The notes under the pieces: generated by a model
Databases searched by the model: none
The model's input: only the letters and a program-made list of their open reading frames with translations
Told to the model about the DNA's origin: nothing
In this document: in pieces, positions 55,492 through 64,000 of the stretch
Layout of the letters: each line of letters begins with the position of its first letter
Numbering within the stretch: the stretch's first letter is position 1
Program-made: the position numbers and the translations under genes
Source of the DNA: Pedobacter sp. HDW13
GTDB taxonomy: Bacteria; Bacteroidota; Bacteroidia; Sphingobacteriales; Sphingobacteriaceae
Length of the DNA stretch: 64,000 nucleotides
Assembly (NCBI RefSeq): GCF_011303555.1
Contig: NZ_CP049868.1
Coordinates: 1,364,001 to 1,428,000 of the forward strand
Direction: 5' to 3'

Positions 55492-55836
55492 TTTGTGTTT
55501 ATTGTTTTATCTATTGTGAGGCCATCCTAATTAGAACCGACTGTTCGACCAGAACCAATCATAATGGTTTCATTGTATTATTCAATTAGTCGTAAACAAA
55601 TCCTTATCCTTACAACACCATTAAACTATTTAAAGCTAATTATACGAAATAAAACTGCCCGTAGTTTGCGAATAAATTATAATGGATTTAGTGTGACAAT
55701 AGAACATTTCTTTGTCTTTTCTGTTTTTGTTAATAACTTAAAAAACTGTATATTAATTCATTAATAGTATATCATTGATGCAAAAATCAGTTATTAACAA
55801 TTCTTTCTAAATTCGTACAACATTAAATTTAAAATT
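55492..55836. other. AT-rich intergenic region
   Basis: 345 bases between diverging genes. A weak open frame of 66 codons (55564-55764) has no protein-like features. An imperfect -7 box TAAATTCG (55808-55815) may drive the oxygenase gene. Nothing else is visible. Confidence 0.4.
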
Positions 55837-56799
55837 ATGTCAACACCGTATATCCCTTGTTTAGATTTAGGCTCGTACATTAACGGCACCGAAGAAGAAC
55901 GCAAAAAGTTTTCTGATGAACTGGGCAGAGCCTTTAACGATTCGGGCTTTGTAACCATTACCAACCATGGCCTGAGCCAGGAGTTGATTGATAAACTTTA
56001 CGAAAACATTAAAGCTGCTTTTGCTTTACCGGTAGAAACAAAAAGGAAATATGAAAAACCCGAACTGGCTGGCCAACGCGGTTATACCAGTGCAGGGAAA
56101 GAAACAGCTAAAGGTGCTAAAACTCCTGATCTGAAAGAATTCTGGCAAATTGGTCAGGAGGTTACAGATGGCGATCCGGTTAAAAATGAATATCCGGATA
56201 ACGAAGTTTTAACCGAATTACCCGATTTTAACCCGGTTACCAGCGAAATTTACAAGAAACTGGAAGAAAACGGAACACATTTATTACGTGCCATTGCTAC
56301 TTATTTAGAACTGCCGATTAATTATTTTGACAAACATGTACACAATGGCAATTCGATTTTAAGGGGCATTCACTATTTCCCGATTGAAAATCCTGAAACT
56401 ATTCCGGATGATGCTGTACGCGCTGGAGCACACGAGGATATTAACCTAATTACTTTATTAATTGGCGCCAGTGCCGATGGCCTGGAAGTTTTAACCCGCA
56501 GCAATGAGTGGTTACCGATTAAAGCGCACCATACCGATATTGTAGTAAACGTTGGCGATATGTTGCAACGCTTAACCAACAACAAATTAAAATCGACAAC
56601 GCACAGAGTAGTAAATCCGCCACGCGAGCTGATGAAAACCTCGCGTTTCTCAGTCCCTTTCTTCCTGCACCCACGTAGTGACATGGATTTAACTAGTTTA
56701 GCTTCGACTATCGATACCGAACACCCGAAAGCCTATAGCGATATGACTGCTGGCGAATACCTGGATGAACGTTTGAGAGAAATTGGATTGAAAAAATAA
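55837..56799 (+). CDS. isopenicillin-N-synthase-like 2-oxoglutarate/Fe(II) oxygenase
   Basis: 320 residues. Two-part structure: DIOX_N (IPCLDLGSYINGTEEERKKF, GFVTITNHGLSQELID) and the 2OG-Fe(II) core. Iron ligands are His199 and Asp201 (AGAHEDINLITLL) and His256 (STTHRVV); 2-oxoglutarate would bind Arg270 and Ser272 (SRFSVPFF). All are intact, so an active oxygenase is expected. The substrate is unknown; members act on many secondary metabolites and small acids. It stands alone with a terminator after a short repeat. Confidence 0.88.
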   Translation: MSTPYIPCLDLGSYINGTEEERKKFSDELGRAFNDSGFVTITNHGLSQELIDKLYENIKAAFALPVETKRKYEKPELAGQRGYTSAGKETAKGAKTPDLKEFWQIGQEVTDGDPVKNEYPDNEVLTELPDFNPVTSEIYKKLEENGTHLLRAIATYLELPINYFDKHVHNGNSILRGIHYFPIENPETIPDDAVRAGAHEDINLITLLIGASADGLEVLTRSNEWLPIKAHHTDIVVNVGDMLQRLTNNKLKSTTHRVVNPPRELMKTSRFSVPFFLHPRSDMDLTSLASTIDTEHPKAYSDMTAGEYLDERLREIGLKK

Positions 56800-56803
56800 A
56801 GGG

Positions 56804-56847
56804 ATCGTCATTGCGAGGCTCGATTTTTCATCGAGACGTGGCAATCT
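56804..56847. repeat. GTCATTGCGAGG-type intergenic repeat
   Basis: Contains ATCGTCATTGCGAGG, an inner hairpin CTCGAT/ATCGAG, and ACGTGGCAATC, which pair imperfectly as one larger inverted repeat. Such GTCATTGCGAGG...GGCAATC units are common dispersed elements in bacterial genomes. Only one copy is seen here. Confidence 0.5.
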
Positions 56848-56862
56848 TTTTCTAAAAATTTA

Positions 56863-56890
56863 AGCATCGGCTAAAACCGGTGCTTTTTTA
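56863..56890 (+). terminator. intrinsic terminator after the oxygenase gene
   Basis: 8-bp stem with one G-T pair (AGCATCGG 56863-56870, CCGGTGCT 56877-56884), loop of 6, then a T-run. Confidence 0.75.
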
Positions 56891-56902
56891 TTAATTTAAA
56901 CG

Positions 56903-57745
56903 ATGCATTCGACAACTTTAGCAATTTTTGCCGAAATTAATGGTATCGGCTCTGCCTCCGGGTTATTCCTTAGCAAAGATTTACTGTACATTATTGGCGA
57001 TAATAGTGGCTATCTGAATGAATATAACATTAAAACCAGTCTGCTTCGAAAAATTCAAATTTTATCTGACCCCGGATTAAATTATTTGGAAAACATCCCC
57101 AAATCGTTAAAACCCGATTTTGAAATTCTTTGTCAGCATGGCGATAAATTGTACATTTTAGGTTCCGGCTCAACAAACAAAAGGAACCTGATGGTCGAAT
57201 TCCATCTGAAAACGCAAGAGGTTATTCAGAGAGATCTCACCCACACTTACAACAAGCTCAAAACCATTGCCCATATAAACGACGAAAACTTTAACCTCGA
57301 AGGCGCAATTTATACCGGCACAACCTGGTTACTTTTTAACCGAGGCAACGGAACTGAGCAAAAGAACGGAATATTTATTATTGAAGAAGCTAATCTACCA
57401 GATGCTAGTAAAGCTAAATTCGTTGATTTTAAGCTTCCTAATATCAATCATATTGAATCCACTTTTACGGATGCTGCACTGGTAAAAAACGAAATATTTT
57501 TCATTGCAACTGCTGAAGATACCAGCTCAACCTATCAGGATGGCGAAATTTTAGGCAGTTTCATTGGCAGTATACATTTAGATACTTTAAACCTAACCTT
57601 TAGTCATAAAATACCCGGAAGCCATAAATTCGAAGGGATTACCTTTTTAATGCAAAGCAATGATAAGATTGAATTTCTACTTTGTGAAGACCGCGATATG
57701 GACGAGCTTAAAACTACAATCTATAAGTTAGCGCTAACCAAATAA
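56903..57745 (+). CDS. beta-propeller-like protein of unknown function (DUF6929-like)
   Basis: 280 residues without a signal peptide or transmembrane helix. Repeating beta-rich stretches (LLYIIGDNSGYLNEYNI, KLYILGSGSTNKRNLMVEFH, FEGITFLMQSNDKIEFLLCE) suggest a propeller. The GSGSTNKRN and NLEGAIYTGTTWLLFNRGNG segments recall a family of uncharacterised Bacteroidota proteins (DUF6929) to my recollection. No catalytic role can be inferred. It starts 13 bases after the oxygenase terminator and is probably a separate unit. Confidence 0.65.
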   Translation: MHSTTLAIFAEINGIGSASGLFLSKDLLYIIGDNSGYLNEYNIKTSLLRKIQILSDPGLNYLENIPKSLKPDFEILCQHGDKLYILGSGSTNKRNLMVEFHLKTQEVIQRDLTHTYNKLKTIAHINDENFNLEGAIYTGTTWLLFNRGNGTEQKNGIFIIEEANLPDASKAKFVDFKLPNINHIESTFTDAALVKNEIFFIATAEDTSSTYQDGEILGSFIGSIHLDTLNLTFSHKIPGSHKFEGITFLMQSNDKIEFLLCEDRDMDELKTTIYKLALTK

Positions 57746-57878
57746 ACTTATATTTTAATTAAGATTCAAAGCGTAAATCGTACCTCAATGCCTCTAATTT
57801 TCTAGCAATTACTTAAATTGAAGCCTACTTTTCGACCACCTGAAACACCTTAGAACATCTACGTTTACTAGCCAACTT

Positions 57879-58400
57879 TTAATTCTTCAACAAACTCCTT
57901 ACACTAACCTGCGGCGTTTCGCCTGCCGGCACAATAAAAATAGCATCATTTTCTATCACCTGGCCCTGATCGAAATAATATCCGGCTGTAACCGGAAGTA
58001 CCGCAGTGATGGTTTTTCCGTCCTTATCTTTTGTAGCATAAGTAACATTAATTAAATGGCTTTTCATGCTTACCTGTACCTTCTTTGAGGTTAACCTGGC
58101 TCCCGTAGCATTTATACAATCCAATTCAATAATTTTTGAATTCGCTATACCAGTAAGATCAAGCGAACTGGCCAAACGGATATTAAAAGATTTACCACTA
58201 TTGTTTTTTATTGAGGCTAAAACTTTATACCGATCGAAATCCTGGTCTTTTACATTTACCTTTTCCTTATTTACAACAGTATATGTTACTGCAATCCCAT
58301 TTACATTTACGGTCTCGCCATCTTTAATCTGCTGTGCGTTTACCTTGATTGATGCAACCACAAGGAGCAATAAAAAGGCTAATGCTTTGATACTTTTCAT
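57879..58400 (-). CDS. exported protein of unknown function
   Basis: 173 residues. Signal peptide ends at about VNAQQ (residue 23). The mature part is a single predicted beta-sandwich (VNGIAVTYTVVNKEKVNVKD, DRYKVLASIKNNSGKSFNIR), a layout common for small periplasmic immunoglobulin-like or DUF4352-like proteins, with no match I can name. It lies 18 bases downstream of the serine hydrolase gene and may be the last gene of a three-gene unit starting at 61857. Confidence 0.6.
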   Translation of the reverse strand: MKSIKALAFLLLLVVASIKVNAQQIKDGETVNVNGIAVTYTVVNKEKVNVKDQDFDRYKVLASIKNNSGKSFNIRLASSLDLTGIANSKIIELDCINATGARLTSKKVQVSMKSHLINVTYATKDKDGKTITAVLPVTAGYYFDQGQVIENDAIFIVPAGETPQVSVRSLLKN

Positions 58401-58418
58401 AATTAATGCGTTTTAGAT

Positions 58419-60236
58419 TTATTTTTTAGATTCGTCAATAGCTTTGTTTACCACATCTTCAATCCGACCTCTGATTTTTAGATTCGACAATTTATCGGTA
58501 ACGGTTGGATTAACACGGTTTGACAAGAAAACATAAACCAGGCCGCGTGAAGGATCTACCCAAACGCAGGTGCCGGTGTAACCCGTATGGCCGTAAGTTT
58601 GTGGCGAGGCCAGTTCAGATGGATAATGTTTAGTTGTATCAGGGTCCCATCGGTCGAAACCTAAACCTCTACGGCTCACATTCGATTGTTTTGATGTAAA
58701 CATATCAACCGTTGTGTTTTTAAAATAGGTTTCTCCACCATAGGTTCCGCGGTTTAACAGCATCTGGTAAATAATAGCCAGATCGTTTGCGCTGGCAAAT
58801 AACCCAGCATGACCTGAAATACCACCAGCCAAAGCTGCTCCCTGATCGTGAACATAGCCTACCAACAAGGTTTTCCTGAAATATTTATCATCCTCGGTTG
58901 GAATAATCTGCTCAGGTTTAAAACGGTTTCGAGGTAAAAAACCTGCAGTCTGCATTCCCAGCGGTTTATAAAAATTTTCGTATGTATATTGATTTAATGG
59001 CTCTTCGCTAATGTGTTCCACAATATCTTTCATTACATACATGCTAATGTCGCTGTATACATATTTACCTCGGGTTTTAATGGGTGAATTGAGCATTTTA
59101 GGCCACATAAAATCTTTAAAGAAGCCTTTTTTAATGTAATAGTTATCGGCTACTTTGGTAGGGTAAGCTGCAGATGAATCTCTGCTGTAATCGCCGGTTT
59201 TCACATAATCATGAAACGGAATGTAAGGGATAAAACCTGCTTGGTGCAACATTACTTCGCGCACCTGGATGTTGTTCATCGGGGTGGTACGTGCTTTAGG
59301 GATATATGCACCAATATTGGTATCCAATTTTAATTTCCCTTCTTCAAACAAACGCATTACGGCAGGCGTTGTGGCAGTAACTTTGGTTACCGAAGCCAGG
59401 TCGAAAATATCGGTTACCTTATCTGGCACATTGGTATCGTAAGTATGCGTGCCGTATGCTTTATTAAAAATCACCTTTCCATCTTTAGCCACCAAAACCA
59501 CCAAACCTGGTGTTGCTTTTTGGGCAATGGCTTCGGTTGCGATGGCATCAATTTCCTTTAAATTATTAGAGTTTAAGCCTGCATCTTCGGGCACTGTATA
59601 TTTTAAACGGATAGCGTTGGTGGTAAAGCCCGATCCCATGGTATAACGGGCAGAGTAAGCCATAGTTAATTTATTGGTAGCAGCAATACCTCCAAAAATA
59701 TACTGAGGTACCAGATTGGCTGCATCGGCATTGTTTTGTACCGTCCAGACTATGGGCGATTGCAGCAGATCGAAAGATTTTAAAGCGGGCCCGTTACCGA
59801 AAAAGGAAATGATAACCTGTTTGTTTTTGCTAATGCTGTTAATAAAATTGATGTATTTGGCCTGGGTTACATGCTGATCATCAATGGCAATTAAAATGGT
59901 ATTGAAGTATTTCAGATCATCCTCCAGATTATTGAGGTTTATGCTGTCTTTATACTCATCGGCCGAAAAGGAAGTAATCTTAGTGTATTTATTGGCCAAA
60001 CTATCGAAAGCAGTGCTGTAAGTGAACCCGAGGCTAACAGATGCAATATTCTTTTTATCGAGCGATTTTAAAGGTACAACCGAACCCTGATTGTTTAATA
60101 ATACAGTTGTACTGGTAATACTGTTGGCAATAGCAAGTTTTTTCTCGTTTACTGCATGGTCTTGTGCGCAGGCAGCTAAACATAAAACATTAAAGAAACT
60201 TGCCGCAGCCAGAACATACAATTTATTTCGCTTCAT
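58419..60236 (-). CDS. lipoprotein serine hydrolase (class C beta-lactamase fold) with GH3 C-terminal-like domain
   Basis: 605 residues, lipobox LAAC at Cys24. The first third (about 35-220: TTVLLNNQGSVVPLKSLDKK, ILIAIDDQH) resembles the C-terminal alpha/beta sandwich of GH3 beta-N-acetylhexosaminidases, without the catalytic barrel. The rest is a class C beta-lactamase/DD-peptidase-like domain: Ser-x-x-Lys as SVTK in DIFDLASVTKVTATTPAV, Tyr-Ser-Asp in KYVYSDISMY, and His-Thr-Gly in YGHTGYTGT. Larger Bacteroidota proteins carry GH3 plus this domain. Likely acts on peptidoglycan or its fragments. It overlaps the amidohydrolase gene by 14 bases. Confidence 0.85.
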   Translation of the reverse strand: MKRNKLYVLAAASFFNVLCLAACAQDHAVNEKKLAIANSITSTTVLLNNQGSVVPLKSLDKKNIASVSLGFTYSTAFDSLANKYTKITSFSADEYKDSINLNNLEDDLKYFNTILIAIDDQHVTQAKYINFINSISKNKQVIISFFGNGPALKSFDLLQSPIVWTVQNNADAANLVPQYIFGGIAATNKLTMAYSARYTMGSGFTTNAIRLKYTVPEDAGLNSNNLKEIDAIATEAIAQKATPGLVVLVAKDGKVIFNKAYGTHTYDTNVPDKVTDIFDLASVTKVTATTPAVMRLFEEGKLKLDTNIGAYIPKARTTPMNNIQVREVMLHQAGFIPYIPFHDYVKTGDYSRDSSAAYPTKVADNYYIKKGFFKDFMWPKMLNSPIKTRGKYVYSDISMYVMKDIVEHISEEPLNQYTYENFYKPLGMQTAGFLPRNRFKPEQIIPTEDDKYFRKTLLVGYVHDQGAALAGGISGHAGLFASANDLAIIYQMLLNRGTYGGETYFKNTTVDMFTSKQSNVSRRGLGFDRWDPDTTKHYPSELASPQTYGHTGYTGTCVWVDPSRGLVYVFLSNRVNPTVTDKLSNLKIRGRIEDVVNKAIDESKK

Positions 60237-61857
60237 ATACTTTTTCTCCGTTCAGGTAGGTTTTTAAAACTTTGGTTTTTAATATATTTTGTGGTGTTGT
60301 TTTTAAAATATCGTGATCGAGGATTACAAAGTCGGCTAATTTACCTTTTTCCAGACTTCCTTTTTCCTGCTCTTCAAAATTAGCTTTAGCTGCCCAAATG
60401 GTCATTCCGCGTAAAGCTTCTTCGGGTGTTAAGGCATTTTCGACCTGAAAACCACCCTTCGGGAAACCTTTTGCATCTGCCCGAACCGTTGCAGCATAAA
60501 ACGTTAATAATGGATTAATGTTTTCGACCGGAAAATCTGTTCCCAATGGAATCCAACCATTCTGTTTCAACAATTGTTTGTAAGCGTAGGCACCCTTTAA
60601 CCTTTCGGCACCTAAACGCTGTCCAGCCCAATACATATCGGAAGTAGCATGTGTAGGCTGAACTGACGGAACAATACTCGCTTTACCAAACAAGTTAAAA
60701 TCGTTGGCATTTACCACCTGGGCATGCTCAATGCGCCAGCGTTTATCGTTTTTGCCTTTTAAAATTTTGTTGTAAATATCAAGTATTACCCGGTTGGCCG
60801 AATCGCCGATGGCATGGGTACACATCTGAAAATTATTGGCTGCAATTTTAGCTGCAACTTCTTCAAAATGCTGCCTATTGCTGAGCAGAAAACCAGTTTT
60901 ATTGGGCATATCACTATAGGGATGCAATAAACAAGCACCTCTCGAACCTAAGGCCCCATCAGCATATACCTTAAATGCCCGTACATTTAGCCGATCGGTT
61001 TTAATGGGGCCACGGGCAAAAAGGTATTTATAATTTTCGGGTGCATCAGAAAGCATCACATACAACCTCATTTTGAGCTTCTGCTCTTTTTGCAGTTTTT
61101 CGATAAACTCAACCGCCAGATAACTTAGTCCACAATCATCAATCGTAGTTAAACCAGCAGCAAAGCAGTTCCGCTGGGCATCGGTAAAAATCTTTTCTGC
61201 CTGTTTAGCATCCGGTGAAGGAATTTTACTTTCTACAAGTGCTACCGCATTATCGATCAACACACCCGTTAACCTACCATTTTCGGTCAGCATATCGCCA
61301 CCGGTTAGTTTTTTAGGACTTTTGATTCCTGCATCATCAAGTGCCTTTTGGTTGGCAATAGCAGCATGGCCATCAATCCGGTTTAAAAATACCTGACGAT
61401 TTGGGAACAGTTGCGTTAACTTTTCGTTAGTTGGAAAAGCTTTGTTTTCCCAATCGTTCTGATCCCAGCCATTGCCAATTAACCAGCCATCGGGATGGGT
61501 TTTGGCAAAAACGGTTAAACGGTCCAGCACTTCATCCCACGATTTCGTTTCGCGTAAATCGGCAGTCTGGAGGCTTTGTCCATAACCAAAAAAATGTGCA
61601 TGGGCATCGATAAAACCAGGATAAACCGTTTTGCCTTTGGCATTAATTTCTTCTTTGGCACTATACTTACCTCTGATTTCGGCTGTATTGCCCAGGCTTA
61701 AAATTTTACCATTTTTCACGGCAAAAGCCTCAACTGTATCAAACCCGGCATTAACGGTGTACACTTTCGTGTTGTACACCATCACATCTACTTCTTCCTT
61801 TTTGGTACAAGAGGTAAACAACAAAGCCAGCAAAAGGCTGTACAAACTAGATTTCAT
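60223..61857 (-). CDS. lipoprotein amidohydrolase, YtcJ-like
   Basis: 544 residues. Lipobox LFTSC at Cys17. The metal-dependent amidohydrolase family is recognised by GKTVYPGFIDAHAHFFGYG (HxH motif), WLIGNGWDQNDWENKAFPTN, THAIGDSANRVILDIY, EHAQVVNANDFNLF and TDFPVENINPLLTFYAA with the late catalytic aspartate. The family hydrolyses N-acyl or amide bonds of small compounds; the substrate here is unknown. Its outer location next to a GH3-like serine hydrolase suggests work on cell-wall or peptide fragments. First gene of the unit; an imperfect -7 box (TATCTTTA) lies 5 bases before the ATG. Confidence 0.88.
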   Translation of the reverse strand: MKSSLYSLLLALLFTSCTKKEEVDVMVYNTKVYTVNAGFDTVEAFAVKNGKILSLGNTAEIRGKYSAKEEINAKGKTVYPGFIDAHAHFFGYGQSLQTADLRETKSWDEVLDRLTVFAKTHPDGWLIGNGWDQNDWENKAFPTNEKLTQLFPNRQVFLNRIDGHAAIANQKALDDAGIKSPKKLTGGDMLTENGRLTGVLIDNAVALVESKIPSPDAKQAEKIFTDAQRNCFAAGLTTIDDCGLSYLAVEFIEKLQKEQKLKMRLYVMLSDAPENYKYLFARGPIKTDRLNVRAFKVYADGALGSRGACLLHPYSDMPNKTGFLLSNRQHFEEVAAKIAANNFQMCTHAIGDSANRVILDIYNKILKGKNDKRWRIEHAQVVNANDFNLFGKASIVPSVQPTHATSDMYWAGQRLGAERLKGAYAYKQLLKQNGWIPLGTDFPVENINPLLTFYAATVRADAKGFPKGGFQVENALTPEEALRGMTIWAAKANFEEQEKGSLEKGKLADFVILDHDILKTTPQNILKTKVLKTYLNGEKVYEAK

Positions 61858-62159
61858 GTTGATAAAGATAGAAAATTGAAAGCATTTGGCTTTGTAAATT
61901 CGGTTTTACAGAGGCGAAATCAGTTTACAGTGGACAGTTTCCATTTAACCTGTTTAAACAGTTAATCAATTAACCAGTTTACGATTAACCGATTCAAACA
62001 GTTAACCAGTTAACCAAGTGAACTAATGATCAGTAAACAAATGAACCATCAAACCAATTAATCCTATTTACCCACAGTCATTTACATGTTGAGTTTTAAA
62101 CAATTCCGGTTCTTTAAGCTTATTTTGCATAATTTAGCGAATTCACTTTGCCCTAATAC
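61858..62159. other. intergenic region between diverging genes, with AACCAGTTAA-like repeats
   Basis: 302 bases. The segment 61945-62016 has five copies of TTAACC with GTTTAAACAGTTAAT spacing. No gene is seen. A possible mutL promoter element (TAATTTAG, 62130-62137) is weak. Confidence 0.45.
61945..62016. repeat. degenerate TTAACCAG repeats
   Basis: Repeated ATTAACCAG/GTTAACCAG units (about 61945, 61970, 61985, 62001 and 62009), two of them adjacent (GTTAACCAGTTAACC). The region is short and imperfect, resembling the dispersed repeats found in other gaps of this window. Confidence 0.4.
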
Positions 62160-64000
62160 ATGACTGATATTATTCACTTATTGCCTGATGCTGTTGCCAA
62201 TCAGATTGCTGCCGGAGAAGTTGTTCAACGACCTGCTTCTGCAGTAAAAGAATTGCTCGAAAATTCGATAGATGCCGGTGCAGACAAAATTCAACTGGTA
62301 GTAAAAGATGCAGGCAAAGCCCTGATTCAGATTATTGATAATGGCTGTGGAATGAGTGTTACCGATGCACGCAGGTGTTTCGAGCGCCATGCTACCTCCA
62401 AGGTAAAAAAGGCCGAAGATTTATTTGCCATCCGTACCATGGGTTTCCGTGGTGAGGCCATGGCTTCGATCGCCGCCATTGCGCAGGTAGAAATGAAAAC
62501 CCGCCGGTACGAAGATGAAATTGGCACCTGCATTTCTATTGAGGGTGCGCAGGTAACCGGGCAAGAACCCGTAGCCACTGCAGCCGGAACGCAGATTTCG
62601 ATTAAGAATCTGTTTTTCAATACCCCGGCCCGCAGAAATTTTCTGAAGAGCAATCCGGTAGAAATGCGTCATATCCTTGATGAATTTCAACGGGTAGCCT
62701 TGGCACACCCCGAGGTGTTTTTCAGTCTGCATCACGATGGTGTAGAAATTTTTAACCTGCCAAAAGGCAATTTAAAACAGCGCATTGTACACCTTTTCGG
62801 CAACAACTATAACGAACGACTGGTACCTGTAGAGGAAGAAACTACCATTATTAATCTGAAAGGATATATTGGTAAGCCTGCTTTTGCAAAAAAAACAAGG
62901 GGCGAACAGTTCTTTTTTGTAAACAACCGTTTTATAAAAGACCCCTATTTAAACCATGCGGTAAGCTCAGCTTTCGAAGATCTTTTGCCCGAAGACAGTT
63001 ATCCGTTATACGTATTGTTTATTGAGATCGATCCGGCAAAAATTGATGTGAACGTTCACCCTACCAAAACCGAAATTAAATATCTGGACGAGAAATCGAT
63101 CTATGCCATTTTAAAATCGGCCGTTAAGCGTTCGATAGGCCGGTATAACATTGCCCCTACCCTTGATTTTGATCAGGAAACGGGCTTTAGCAATATGATT
63201 ACGCACAAAGCGGTTGAAGACATTGTACCACCAAGCATTAATTTTAATCCTGATTTTAATCCTTTTGCCAGCGATAAAAGTTCTACTTCCGGTTATGCTT
63301 CATCGCCAAGAAATTATGATGCCAAACCCAGCGCCAAAAACTGGGGTACGCTTTACGATATAACTGAGCAACCTGTAGTTGAGCAAACCAGCTTTTATGA
63401 GGCTGACGATGCTGTTTTAGAGACCAAGCAAAAGCAATATATGCAGTTGCACAACCGTTATATTGTTTCGCAGATTAAATCTGGTTTAATGGTTATCGAT
63501 CAGCAAATGGCGCACGAACGAATCCTTTACGAGCGTTTTCTCGTACATCTCGATGACCGCAAAGGAGCATCGCAGCAAAGTTTGTTTCCGCAAACCATTA
63601 CGCTGAACGCAAACGATTTCGAACTGGCCAAAAGTTTGCTAGACGATATCAAAAGCCTGGGTTTCGATGTACGCGAGTTTGGTAAAAATACCCTTGTAGT
63701 TGAAGGTGTACCAGTTGATTTGGGCAGTACCAACATTAACGAGACACAATTATTTGAACAGTTGATTGAAGGCTTTAAAAATTCGCAACAGGAATTAAAA
63801 TTAAATAAGCGCGATAGTTTAGCCAGGAGCTTAGCTAAAAACAGCGCCATTAAAGCGGGTACAAGTCTTGCACAAGAAGAAATGAATACACTTATTGATG
63901 AGCTTTTTGCCTGCAAAACCCCTAACTTTAGCGTTAGTGGCAAACCGATTATCCAAACCATAACTTTGGCAGAGCTGGATAAGAAGTTTGAGAAAAATTA
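62160..64000 (+). CDS. mutL: DNA mismatch repair protein MutL
   Basis: 613 complete codons, then TA at the window edge (probably the stop, one base missing). MutL links MutS to downstream strand removal. The GHKL ATPase motifs are intact: IAAGEVVQRPASAVKELLEN, NGCGMS, TMGFRGEAMASIAAI and GTQISIKNLFFNTPARRNF. The transducer part has DVNVHPTKTEIKY. The C-terminal dimerisation domain (about 430-613) has DQQMAHERILYERF instead of the endonuclease motif DQHAxxE, and SVSGKPI where CPHGRP is expected, so nuclease activity looks lost. Verified in frame throughout. Confidence 0.95.
   Translation, partial: MTDIIHLLPDAVANQIAAGEVVQRPASAVKELLENSIDAGADKIQLVVKDAGKALIQIIDNGCGMSVTDARRCFERHATSKVKKAEDLFAIRTMGFRGEAMASIAAIAQVEMKTRRYEDEIGTCISIEGAQVTGQEPVATAAGTQISIKNLFFNTPARRNFLKSNPVEMRHILDEFQRVALAHPEVFFSLHHDGVEIFNLPKGNLKQRIVHLFGNNYNERLVPVEEETTIINLKGYIGKPAFAKKTRGEQFFFVNNRFIKDPYLNHAVSSAFEDLLPEDSYPLYVLFIEIDPAKIDVNVHPTKTEIKYLDEKSIYAILKSAVKRSIGRYNIAPTLDFDQETGFSNMITHKAVEDIVPPSINFNPDFNPFASDKSSTSGYASSPRNYDAKPSAKNWGTLYDITEQPVVEQTSFYEADDAVLETKQKQYMQLHNRYIVSQIKSGLMVIDQQMAHERILYERFLVHLDDRKGASQQSLFPQTITLNANDFELAKSLLDDIKSLGFDVREFGKNTLVVEGVPVDLGSTNINETQLFEQLIEGFKNSQQELKLNKRDSLARSLAKNSAIKAGTSLAQEEMNTLIDELFACKTPNFSVSGKPIIQTITLAELDKKFEKN

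Noticed and set aside
55564..55764. 66-codon plus-strand frame in the msrA-oxygenase gap
   Set aside because: AT-rich low-complexity translation with no start signal or recognised feature.

Overview
ORGANISM. The window looks like a chromosomal segment of a Bacteroidota bacterium, most likely a Sphingobacteriaceae member close to Pedobacter. This is inferred from gene content and not from a database search. The evidence is: SusC/SusD proteins, a type IX secretion (T9SS) PorP/SprF protein and a gliding-motility type B C-terminal domain, many lipoproteins with a lipobox, a bacillithiol-system YtxJ homologue, an str operon without tuf, little Shine-Dalgarno sequence, and promoters of the Bacteroidetes form TTTG-N19-20-TAnnTTTG. 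LAYOUT. (1) 1-5834, minus: the S10 ribosomal operon from rplC to the start of rplE (cut by the window edge). It has its own promoter and a leader hairpin upstream of rplC. (2) 5919-19978: a 14-kb block of unrelated genes between rplC and rpsJ. It holds a frameshifted TauE/SafE permease with a DUF1634 partner, a fungal-type prephenate dehydrogenase, a three-gene surface locus (collagen-like protein, small type B CTD protein, PorP/SprF), dgt, an SDR oxidoreductase, a GH63-like glucosidase and three small hydrophilic proteins. (3) 19979-23726, minus: the str operon rpsL-rpsG-fusA-rpsJ, closed by an intrinsic terminator. Both spacers beside fusA carry related inverted repeats. (4) 23949-27352: prohibitin-like and rhodanese genes, a small lipoprotein and an aryl-sulfate sulfotransferase. 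(5) 27452-36254, minus: SusD, SusC (frameshifted), APS kinase CysC, PAP phosphatase CysQ, a PAPS-type sulfotransferase and a ChrA-family permease (frameshifted). Two identical LacI-type palindromes lie upstream. This is the best candidate for a dedicated sulfation system. (6) 36402-41796, minus: small secreted proteins, methyltransferase, Rid protein, M1 peptidase and a Spx/ArsC-like protein. (7) 42038-44597, plus: a LytS/LytTR two-component pair split by a mobile-looking repeat island. (8) 44599-50936, minus: a very large alpha-2-macroglobulin-like protein with an embedded TonB-plug-like segment (frameshifted). (9) 51100-64000: ribH, small lipoprotein, ytxJ, mqo, a VOC protein, msrA, a 2OG-Fe(II) oxygenase, a beta-propeller-like protein, a serine hydrolase, a lipoprotein amidohydrolase and mutL (the last base of its stop codon is cut off). 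CROSS-CUTTING. Four otherwise well-conserved genes are each broken by the loss of one base in or beside a homopolymer run. This pattern suggests sequencing error rather than four independent pseudogenes. Several genes have a -7 box (TAnnTTTG) only 3-5 bases from the ATG, which suggests leaderless mRNAs. Dispersed hairpin repeats fill many intergenic gaps. I saw no rRNA, tRNA, CRISPR array, prophage or intact insertion sequence.
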